A stretch of DNA of 6,228 bases from Microcoleaceae cyanobacterium UBA9251 (GTDB lineage Bacteria > Cyanobacteriota > Cyanobacteriia > Cyanobacteriales > Microcoleaceae), in contig DPLL01000079.1 in assembly GCA_003542015.1 (NCBI GenBank), positions 1 to 6,228 on the forward strand, given 5' to 3'. The position numbers and the translations under genes are program-made. The notes beneath the pieces are model-generated. The model was not told the DNA's origin, made no database searches, and was given only the letters and a program-made list of their open reading frames with translations. Below are positions 1 to 4,211 of the stretch, piece after piece (position 1 is the stretch's first letter; each line of letters starts with the position of its first letter).

Positions 1-82
1 GGGGGGATCTAGATTTAATAGTCAAACAGCAGTCTGTGGCTACCTTTGACCTTAAGTTGACACCAATGGGGCGATCGCACTA
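1..82. other. Window edge, non-coding flank downstream of the TA array
   Basis: I see no gene here. The segment lies downstream of the module 1 antitoxin stop. The bases just past that stop, including the perfect HIP1 octamer GCGATCGC at 71-78, resemble the start of the spacers between modules, where TGA is followed within a few bases by a GCGATCGC-type site. The resemblance stops at about position 70. This fits a tandem array that ends, or was truncated, shortly after a unit boundary. No convincing terminator hairpin was found. Confidence 0.5.
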
Positions 83-454
83 TCAAACATTACCAACCTC
101 CACCAACTCAACATCACTAACAGAACTTGACTCTTCCCCTTCATCTTCTTGAGCAACCGCAACTGTTAACTTCAATCCCAGAGCATTCAGCCAATTAGCT
201 AAAGCATAAATAGTCGCCATTCCATTCTGTGACAACAAAATATCTAATTTTTCCAGATGCAATTTAGCCTCTTCATCTGACATATTTGGTTCCCCAAGAG
301 CCTCAAATACATCTCGAAGCGCTTTTCGCATTATTCCGGTCTCTAAATCACCCTCTTCTTCCTCAAATATCTCTGTGAGATAAGCCACAGCAAATAATGG
401 ATCTTCGAGAGATTTAATTTTCAAGGGATGGTAAGGTACACTTTCATTAGACAT
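83..454 (-). CDS. HigA-like antitoxin, module 1 (orphaned)
   Basis: This encodes a 123-residue antitoxin of the 'probable addiction module antidote protein' type. It should bind and neutralise the cognate RelE/ParE-type toxin in the cytoplasm and, by analogy with the family, repress its own operon. The N-terminal part (PYHPLKI, then AYLTEIFEEEEGDLE) matches the family pattern in which a DYL/AAYL segment leads into a degenerate helix-turn-helix, here about residues 50-92 (ALRDVFEALG through ANWLNALGLKL). An acidic tail of about 25 residues (EDEGEESSSV, ending VEVGNV) follows. I chose the ATG at 454 because GGAG lies about 8 nt upstream and homologues start at the same place. A GTG-initiated extension to 532 only reads the old toxin tail in another frame. 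The start overlaps the ancestral toxin stop by 8 bp. Because the toxin upstream is broken, this is probably a solitary antitoxin, and a hairpin-rich insertion now separates it from its promoter. Confidence 0.85.
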   Translation of the reverse strand: MSNESVPYHPLKIKSLEDPLFAVAYLTEIFEEEEGDLETGIMRKALRDVFEALGEPNMSDEEAKLHLEKLDILLSQNGMATIYALANWLNALGLKLTVAVAQEDEGEESSSVSDVELVEVGNV

Positions 455-547
455 TTTTTCGACTCCTATATTCTGTCCAATATTTCTTGGCTTTGCTAAT
501 ATCTTGCTCTTGAGTGCTTTTATCTCCGCCACACAGCAGAAGCACTA

Positions 548-649
548 TATAGCAATCCTAAATGAGTCGTAAAATTTTTACCCCACCCCAACCCTCCCCT
601 TACCAAGGGGAGGGAGTAAGAAATTCACAAATGATTTAGGATTGCTATA
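548..649. mobile_element. MITE-like foldback element inserted in toxin gene 1
   Basis: The ends are a perfect 16-bp inverted repeat, TATAGCAATCCTAAAT at 548-563 and its reverse complement at 634-649. The next 18 bp of each arm also pair imperfectly (12 of 18), and the centre holds a second perfect palindrome. Compared with the uninterrupted module 3 sequence (CACTATAGTTG), the net insertion is 100 bp. The duplicated target can be read as anything from TA up to CTATA, because the element ends and the target share TATA. It carries no transposase gene, so it would have to be moved in trans. A TA target and short terminal repeats would suit IS630/Tc1-mariner-type mobilisation, but that is inference. 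Confidence 0.85.
592..614. repeat. GC-rich hairpin at the centre of the MITE
   Basis: CCCTCCCCTT at 592-601 and AAGGGGAGGG at 605-614 form a perfect 10-bp stem with a 3-nt loop. On the plus strand it is preceded by a C-rich run (CCCCACCCCAA). In the minus-strand transcript it lies between the broken toxin and the antitoxin, where it could hinder read-through. There is no clear U-tract, so it is not called as an intrinsic terminator. Confidence 0.7.
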
Positions 650-887
650 GTTGTTTCTACTTGTCCAAAATAGACGCGGTAGCCCGGCCCAAAGTCAATT
701 TTAAATTCCCAGACTCCCTCTCCGAGCGATCGAGCATCTCCCAGATTACCCTCGCTAACCAGCTCAAGTCTTTTCACAATCTTGGCTTTTCCCTTAAAAT
801 CTCGGAGAGATTCCAACCACTCCGAAAAAGGAATTTTGCCATCAGGTATCTTGTACTGCTGAATTTCCCTTGGTTGTACTTCCATAA

Positions 888-931
888 GTGCGATCGCAAC
901 TACTCGTAAATCATCATACGGGCGATCGCAC
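888..931. repeat. Inverted HIP1 pair in the module 2/1 spacer
   Basis: GTGCGATCGC at 888-897 and GCGATCGCAC at 922-931 form a perfect 10-bp inverted repeat separated by 24 bp. Each contains a complete HIP1 octamer. Related but decayed pairs occur at 3452-3461 with 3489-3498, and at 1629-1638 with 1663-1670. HIP1 is a genome-wide cyanobacterial repeat, so this could be background. The position between promoter and toxin start leaves an operator role open. Confidence 0.6.
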
Positions 932-939
932 CCAATCAA
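910..939 (-). promoter_or_regulatory. Possible internal promoter for module 1
   Basis: By alignment with the better promoters of modules 2 and 3, TTGATT (939-934) would be the -35 box and GATGAT (915-910) the -10 box at an 18-nt spacing. TATGAT at 918-913 is a better -10 box, but its spacing is only 15 nt. The -35 box overlaps the TGA stop of antitoxin 2. This is weaker than the module 2 version. Confidence 0.3.
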
Positions 940-1295
940 ACATTACCAACCTCCACCAACTCAACAGCACTAACAGAACTTTCCTCTCCCCCTTCCTCCT
1001 CAGCAACCGCAACAGATAACTTCAATCCCAAAACCTTCAGCCAATTAGCCAAAGCATAAATAGTCGCCATTCCATTTTGTGACAGCAAACCATCTAATTT
1101 TTCCAGATGCAATTTAGCCTCATCTGCTGACATATTTGGTTCTCCAAGAGCCTCAAATACATTGCTAAGTCCGAGTTCGAGCAAACCGGCTTCAGGCTCA
1201 TCATCTTCCAAATGCGCCGTTAGATAAGCAGCAGCGTGTATTTTATCCTTAAGCGCTTCGATCAGATAGTCCTGGTAACTATCGCTAGTTGGCAT
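936..1295 (-). CDS. HigA-like antitoxin, module 2
   Basis: This 119-residue antitoxin is paired with toxin 2 directly upstream; the genes overlap by 11 bp (1285-1295). Residues from DYLIEALKDKIHAAAYL match the N-terminal pattern of the HigA-like antidote family better than the other copies do. The degenerate helix-turn-helix region follows (SNVFEALGEPNMSADEAKLH to ANWLKVLGLKLSV), then an acidic tail (EEEGGEESSV) ending VEVGNV. The N-terminal 45 residues differ strongly from the sister copies while the C-terminal half is almost identical. The ATG at 1295 aligns with the starts of the other copies, but the usual GGAG has decayed to GAAG. An ATG at 1310 would add five residues and has GGAAAG just upstream, so it is a real alternative. 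Confidence 0.85.
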   Translation of the reverse strand: MPTSDSYQDYLIEALKDKIHAAAYLTAHLEDDEPEAGLLELGLSNVFEALGEPNMSADEAKLHLEKLDGLLSQNGMATIYALANWLKVLGLKLSVAVAEEEGGEESSVSAVELVEVGNV

Positions 1296-1626
1296 TTTCG
1301 CGTTCTTCATATTCTTTCCAATACTCCTTAGCTTTACGAATATCTTGTTCTTGACTGCTTTTATCCCCACCACAGAGGAGAAGCACTATTGTTGACCCAA
1401 ATTGTCCGAAATACACGCGATACCCCGGTCCAAAGTCGATTTTCAATTCGCAGACTCCTTCCCCAACAGACTTAGTGTTTCCTAAATTCCCCAAGCGAAC
1501 TCGATCGAGCCTTTGCTCAATTTTAACGACTGCACTCAAATCTCGCAGGGAACTAAGCCACTCTGCGAAAGGATTTCTACCTTCTGGGGTAATATAACGT
1601 CGAATTTCCCTTGGTTGTACTTCCAT
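1285..1626 (-). CDS. HigB-like (RelE/ParE superfamily) toxin, module 2
   Basis: This is an intact 113-residue toxin of the Gp49/HigB-like 'addiction module killer protein' group. By family, it probably cleaves mRNA and halts translation when antitoxin is degraded. Visible signature segments in order: MEVQPREIRRY (1-11), PFAEWLSSLRD (19-29), basic helix KIEQRLDRVRLGNLGN (35-50), GEGVCELKIDFGPGYRVYFGQ (55-75), then IVLLLCGGDKSSQEQDI and KAKEYW. The length is slightly above the roughly 95-110 expected. The ATG at 1626 precedes the conserved MEVQPREI; a TTG at 1680 is in frame and would add 18 residues. No good ribosome binding site precedes the ATG. Its neighbour upstream is only an antitoxin fragment, so it depends on its own promoter. 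Confidence 0.9.
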   Translation of the reverse strand: MEVQPREIRRYITPEGRNPFAEWLSSLRDLSAVVKIEQRLDRVRLGNLGNTKSVGEGVCELKIDFGPGYRVYFGQFGSTIVLLLCGGDKSSQEQDIRKAKEYWKEYEERENAN

Positions 1627-1650
1627 AAGTGCGATCGTAGCTGCTAGCTG

Positions 1651-1680
1651 ATTATAATACGGGCGATCGTCCCTTCTCAA
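1651..1680 (-). promoter_or_regulatory. Probable sigma70-type promoter of module 2
   Basis: On the minus strand, TTGAGA (1680-1675) and TATAAT (1656-1651) are separated by 18 nt, which gives a five-of-six -35 box and a consensus -10 box. The -10 lies 24 nt upstream of the toxin ATG at 1626. The -35 overlaps the stop codon (1679-1677) of the antitoxin remnant. Related boxes at the same 18-nt spacing occur before module 3. Confidence 0.6.
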
Positions 1681-1781
1681 ACATTACCAACTTCCGCCAA
1701 CTCAGCACCAGCAACAGGACTTTCCTCTTCCCCTTCATCCTCTTGAGCAACCCGAACAGATAAATTCAATAGTTCATTCCA
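1677..1781 (-). pseudogene. Antitoxin 3' remnant of a lost fifth TA module
   Basis: Translating toward the stop at 1677-1679 gives LNLSVRVAQEDEGEEESPV followed by AGAELAEVGNV, which matches the C-terminal tail of the other antitoxins (LKLSVAVA, acidic run, VELVEVGNV). Homology stops at about position 1770. The preceding codons (WNELL) no longer match, and no start codon with the N-terminal antitoxin sequence is found. The distance from this stop to the toxin 2 start (50 bp) is the same as at the other module junctions, so this is the far end of a deleted unit. Confidence 0.8.
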
Positions 1782-1812
1782 GGGATAAATTCAGTCGAGA
1801 GGTATTTTAAGT

Positions 1813-1842
1813 TTGACAGATATGGAAGAGTTCGTGTAAAAT
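1813..1842 (+). promoter_or_regulatory. Promoter of the zinc-ribbon gene
   Basis: There is a perfect -35 box TTGACA at 1813-1818 and a five-of-six -10 box TAAAAT at 1837-1842, 18 nt apart. A start site near 1849 would give a leader of about 30 nt before the ATG at 1880. This gene therefore does not depend on the oppositely transcribed TA array. Confidence 0.6.
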
Positions 1843-1879
1843 TTGTATAAATTTGTGACCAACGAATGGGGTAAAAATT

Positions 1880-2611
1880 ATGGCAGACCTATCAAATTGT
1901 ATGGAATGCGGAGGAATGGTAAGTTCTGAAGCTAACCAATGTCCCCATTGTAAAACAAGTCGCGATGGCATCCGGGGTGTCAAGTGTCATGTTTGTGGTG
2001 GACTTTTAAAATTTTCGGAAAGCATAAAACGTTATTACGACGACGACGAAAAATCAGAGTTCTTTCATCATGCTTGTTATCAACAAGTTAGCCTCAAAAT
2101 AGTAGAAAAAAACCAAACAATAAATTGCCCCGTCTGCTCGGAGCCAAACCATTTCAGCTACGGACGACGGGAGAGGAATTGGCGAACGCACTTCAAAGAA
2201 AGGATAAATTGTGCTAAGTGTGGACATCCTTATGAATATGAACAAACAGAAGAAAATGATCCTTACACTAATTGTATGTATTGTGGTTTTCTTCTTGAAA
2301 AAAATCTAGAAGTGGTAGTTAAAAATCCTTACGGTGGATACGACAGTTATGCCCACAAACTTTGTTATACAAATGAGAGGCAAGCTGAGCAACTTCGGCT
2401 TAAGGAATATCTTGAAAATAGCCGGAAGAAAAGCGAGGAAGAAACACGTATAAAGAAGAAAAAAGAAGCTGACGAAAAATTTGAATCAAAGCTAAGAGGC
2501 GCTTTCTGGCCTGGGCTATTTATGGGTGGGCTTAGTCTGGCGATGGGTATTTGGGCGATCTTGTTGTTTGGGATATTATTCGGTCTTTATCTTATAATTG
2601 GGAATGAATAG
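1880..2611 (+). CDS. Membrane-anchored protein with duplicated zinc-ribbon/zinc-knuckle modules
   Basis: This 243-residue protein is of unknown function. Sixteen likely metal ligands form four groups: C7/C10/C21/C24 (zinc ribbon), C36/C39/H63/C66 (CxxC then HxxC), C83/C86/C111/C114 (ribbon) and C132/C135/H159/C162 (CxxC then HxxC). The two CxxC/HxxC groups have identical internal spacing and share CxxCGxLL and HxxCY, so the N-terminal 165 residues look like a tandem duplication. A highly charged, Glu/Lys-rich probable coiled coil follows (about 165-205). Then comes a hydrophobic stretch (about 209-240, GLFMGGLSLAMG to LFGLYLII) that forms one long or two short membrane segments, so the zinc part is probably cytoplasmic and tethered. 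GGGG at 1868-1871 is the likely ribosome binding site. The gene is opposite in strand to the TA array, and by eye its base composition is AT-richer than typA. A role in protein or nucleic-acid binding at the membrane is only a guess. Confidence 0.85.
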   Translation: MADLSNCMECGGMVSSEANQCPHCKTSRDGIRGVKCHVCGGLLKFSESIKRYYDDDEKSEFFHHACYQQVSLKIVEKNQTINCPVCSEPNHFSYGRRERNWRTHFKERINCAKCGHPYEYEQTEENDPYTNCMYCGFLLEKNLEVVVKNPYGGYDSYAHKLCYTNERQAEQLRLKEYLENSRKKSEEETRIKKKKEADEKFESKLRGAFWPGLFMGGLSLAMGIWAILLFGILFGLYLIIGNE

Positions 2612-2649
2612 AGGGGATCTCTGGGAGCATCTCAATGAAAGCACAATTA

Positions 2650-2713
2650 GTAGGGTGCGTCAGTTGGGAAAACCCTAATTTTTCCTACGAACCTTAAGAC
2701 TGACGCACCCTAC
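2650..2713. repeat. 64-bp palindromic interspersed element
   Basis: Perfect 15-bp inverted arms, GTAGGGTGCGTCAGT at 2650-2664 and ACTGACGCACCCTAC at 2699-2713, enclose a 34-bp centre. The TAGGGTGCGTCAG terminal motif is typical of small palindromic repeats or MITEs found widely in bacterial genomes. It lies between the convergent zinc-ribbon gene (ending 2611) and antitoxin 3 (ending 2750), so its RNA hairpin could act as a bidirectional barrier or mRNA 3' end. No T-tract supports classical termination. Confidence 0.75.
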
Positions 2714-2749
2714 AGGCTACAAGCTGCGGTTACAAAAGATCGCCCAAAA

Positions 2750-3118
2750 TCAAACCTTAGCAACCTCCACCAACTCAACAGCACTAACAGAACTTTCCTC
2801 TTCCCCTTCATCCTCAGCAACCGCAACAGATAACTTCAATCCCAAAACCTTCAACCAATTAGCCAAAGCATAAATAGTTGCAATCCCGGATTGTGACAGC
2901 AAACCATCTAATTTTTCCAGATGCAATTTAGCCTCATCTGCTGACATATTTGGTTCTCCAAGAGCTTCAAATACATCTTTCAAAGCTGATGGGAAAATGC
3001 CAATATCCAAATCTCCCTCTTCTTGCTCATTCAAGAATAGCGTCAGGTATCCCGCTGCATATACTGGATCTTTGAGCTGTTCAATCAGAAACGGATGGTA
3101 AGGTACACTTTTAACCAT
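2750..3118 (-). CDS. HigA-like antitoxin, module 3
   Basis: This 122-residue antitoxin is translated immediately after toxin 3, with an 8-bp overlap (3111-3118). Order of segments: MVKSVPYHPFLIEQL, the AGYLTLFLNEQEEGDLD helix region, the degenerate helix-turn-helix (KDVFEALGEPNMSADEAKLH to ANWLKVLGLKLSV), and an acidic tail (EDEGEEESSV) ending VEVAKV. The ATG at 3118 is preceded at a good distance by AGGAG, far better than anything before the toxin. Past the stop, about 17 bp still resemble the inter-module spacers before homology is lost near 2738, so a further module once followed here. Confidence 0.88.
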   Translation of the reverse strand: MVKSVPYHPFLIEQLKDPVYAAGYLTLFLNEQEEGDLDIGIFPSALKDVFEALGEPNMSADEAKLHLEKLDGLLSQSGIATIYALANWLKVLGLKLSVAVAEDEGEEESSVSAVELVEVAKV

Positions 3119-3449
3119 TGTCTTGACTCCTGTATTTAATCCAATATTTCTTTGCTTTACGAATATCTTCGTCCTGAGTGCTTTTATCCCCTCCACACAG
3201 GAGAAGCACTATAGTTGTTTCTACTTGTCCAAAATAGACCCGGTAGCCTGGACCAAAATTAATTTTCAATTCCAAGACTCCTTCTCCCACTGGGCGGTAG
3301 TCTCCAAGATTACCTGTACTGACTCGCTTCAATCTCACATTAATCTTGAGTTTAGCTTGAGAGTCCCGCAGAGCATAAAACCACTCATCGAAAGGAATCT
3401 GACCATCTGACTTGACGTAACGCTGAATTTCCCTTGGTTGTACTTCCAT
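3111..3449 (-). CDS. HigB-like (RelE/ParE superfamily) toxin, module 3
   Basis: This is an intact 112-residue toxin and the best reference for reconstructing the broken module 1 copy. Segments: MEVQPREIQRY, PFDEWFYALRD (19-29), basic helix KINVRLKRVSTGNLGD (35-50), GEGVLELKINFGPGYRVYFGQ, then TTIVLLLCGGDKSTQDEDI and KAKKYW. Much of its 3' DNA, including CACTATAGTTGTTTCTACTT (plus-strand reading), matches module 1, where the insertion sits. The conserved hydrophobic core and GGDK region are complete, so it should be functional. The ATG at 3449 begins the conserved N-terminus; an in-frame TTG at 3506 overlaps the antitoxin 4 stop. No clear Shine-Dalgarno sequence precedes the ATG. Confidence 0.9.
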   Translation of the reverse strand: MEVQPREIQRYVKSDGQIPFDEWFYALRDSQAKLKINVRLKRVSTGNLGDYRPVGEGVLELKINFGPGYRVYFGQVETTIVLLLCGGDKSTQDEDIRKAKKYWIKYRSQDNG

Positions 3450-3476
3450 AAGTGCGATCGCAACTACTCGCTCACG

Positions 3477-3506
3477 ATCATAATACGGGCGAGCGCACCC
3501 AATCAA
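3477..3506 (-). promoter_or_regulatory. Probable internal promoter of module 3
   Basis: Minus-strand TTGATT (3506-3501) and TATGAT (3482-3477) lie 18 nt apart, the same geometry as before module 2. The -35 box overlaps the TGA stop of antitoxin 4 (3505-3503). This would allow module 3 to be transcribed independently of module 4. Confidence 0.45.
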
Positions 3507-3880
3507 ACCTTAGCAACTTCCGCCAACTCAACATCACTAACAGCACCTGATTCTTCTCCTTCATCCTCTTGAGCAACAGCAACTGTTAACTTCAATCCCA
3601 AAACCTTCAGCCAATTAGCCAAAGCATAAATAGTTGCAATCCCGGATTGCGGCAACAAAATATCTAATTTTTCCAGATGCAATTTAGCATCCTCCGCAGA
3701 CATAATTGGTTCCCCAAGAGCCTCAAATACATCTCTCAGCACTTGTCGCATTATTCCCATCTCTAAATCACCTTCTTCCTCTTCATCAAAAATCAGTGAG
3801 AGGTAAGCAGCAGAATAGCTTGTGTCTTTCAGATTGGAAATTTTAAAGGGATGGTAAGGTAAACTCTTAGGCATTGTCAT
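3503..3880 (-). CDS. HigA-like antitoxin, module 4
   Basis: This 125-residue antitoxin is the longest of the four. It begins MTMPKSLPYHPFKI, then AAYLSLIFDEEEEGDLE, the degenerate helix-turn-helix (LRDVFEALGEPIMSAEDAKLH to ANWLKVLGLKLTV) and an acidic tail (QEDEGEESGAV) ending AEVAKV. Unlike the other modules, its start does not overlap the toxin stop; four bases separate them. AGGAG lies inside the last toxin codons, about 8 nt before the ATG at 3880. A second ATG two codons later is possible. It shares LTV/QEDEGEE and LDILL with module 1 but SGIATIY and VAKV with module 3, which is a mosaic pattern. Confidence 0.88.
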   Translation of the reverse strand: MTMPKSLPYHPFKISNLKDTSYSAAYLSLIFDEEEEGDLEMGIMRQVLRDVFEALGEPIMSAEDAKLHLEKLDILLPQSGIATIYALANWLKVLGLKLTVAVAQEDEGEESGAVSDVELAEVAKV

Positions 3881-3884
3881 TGTC

Positions 3885-4211
3885 TTAACTCCTGTAATCT
3901 GTCCAGTATTCTTTAGCCTTGCGAATATCTTGCTCTTGAGTGCTTTTATCTCCGCCTATCAGCAAAAGTACAATTGTTGCTCCAATTTGTCCAAAATAAA
4001 CTCGATAGCCAGGGCCATAATTTATCCTCAACTCGCAGACACCTTCTCCCAAAACGCGAGAATCTCCGAGATTACCATCCTGAACACGCTGGATTCGCCC
4101 CTCAATCCTCAGTTTGGCATTGAGATCCCGCAGTGAGTAAAACCACCGATCGAAAGGAACTCTGCCGTCAGCCGTGGTGTAACGCTCAATTTCCCTCGGT
4201 TGTACTTCCAT
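3885..4211 (-). CDS. HigB-like (RelE/ParE superfamily) toxin, module 4
   Basis: This is an intact 108-residue toxin, first in the array in the transcription direction. Segments: MEVQPREIERY, PFDRWFYSLRD (19-29), RIEGRIQRVQDGNLGD (35-50), GEGVCELRINYGPGYRVYFGQ, then IVLLLIGGDKSTQEQDI and KAKEYW. It ends TDYRS, slightly earlier than its sisters because the stop precedes rather than overlaps the antitoxin start. The ATG at 4211 begins the conserved N-terminus. Its upstream DNA (4212-4331) does not match the inter-module spacers and is shared with the divergent typA. A minus-strand TAGAAT (4224-4219) could be a -10 box but has no convincing partner. Confidence 0.9.
   Translation of the reverse strand: MEVQPREIERYTTADGRVPFDRWFYSLRDLNAKLRIEGRIQRVQDGNLGDSRVLGEGVCELRINYGPGYRVYFGQIGATIVLLLIGGDKSTQEQDIRKAKEYWTDYRS

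Larger units (their letters stand above)
447..885 (-). pseudogene. HigB-like (RelE/ParE family) toxin of module 1, split by an insertion
   Basis: The gene starts at the ATG at 885 (MEVQPREIQQY) and runs well through the family signature PFSEWLESLRD, GNLGDARSLGEGV, FGPGYRVYFGQ. After residue 80 (ETTI) it enters a palindromic insertion and stops at 625-627 after six foreign codons, giving 86 residues. The missing 3' part lies beyond the insertion at 447-549 and still reads VLLLCGGDKSTQEQDI followed by KAKKYW, stopping at 447-449. Joining 885-650 to 549-447 gives 339 bp, exactly 112 codons plus stop, identical in length to the module 3 toxin. The damage is therefore recent or otherwise clean. 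The lost third includes the last strand and the GGDK/DIRKA region conserved in the family, so the 86-residue product is probably inactive. A TTG in frame at 939 would add 18 residues; the ATG is preferred because MxxQPREI is the usual family start. Confidence 0.88.
83..4211 (-). repeat. Tandem array of four toxin-antitoxin units plus one remnant
   Basis: Four homologous minus-strand units, each toxin then antitoxin, lie at 83-885, 936-1626, 2750-3449 and 3503-4211. Without its insertion the first unit is 703 bp; the others are 691, 700 and 709 bp. Spacers between adjacent units are 50-53 bp. The most conserved DNA is the antitoxin 3' half: the motif CTAATTTTTCCAGATGCAAT (plus-strand reading) occurs in all four copies. 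Toxin 5' ends all begin with the codons for MEVQPREI. A fifth unit is represented only by an antitoxin 3' fragment at 1677-1781. The spacing and homology show that the array arose by tandem duplication. Confidence 0.9.

Noticed and set aside
455..532. GTG-initiated N-terminal extension of antitoxin 1 (and equivalents in modules 2 and 3)
   Set aside because: These codons are the other frame of the toxin 3' end; the internal ATG has GGAG and matches the starts of the sister copies.
661..909. Plus-strand open frame of 82 codons opposite toxin 1
   Set aside because: It is antisense to the recognisable toxin frame, has no family resemblance, and mirrors the similar frames opposite toxins 3 and 4.
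2054..2245. Minus-strand open frame of 63 codons inside the zinc-ribbon gene
   Set aside because: The plus-strand frame has clear paired cysteine motifs and its own promoter; this one is a by-product of its codons.
3123..3410. Plus-strand open frame of 95 codons opposite toxin 3
   Set aside because: It is a shadow of the conserved toxin; no promoter or ribosome binding site was seen, and the sequence looks non-protein-like.
3930..4136. Plus-strand open frame of 68 codons opposite toxin 4
   Set aside because: It is antisense to an intact, well-recognised toxin gene.
83..4211. CRISPR-like array, because of repeated blocks with regular spacing
   Set aside because: The repeats are about 700-bp coding units with homologous proteins, not short repeats with unique spacers.
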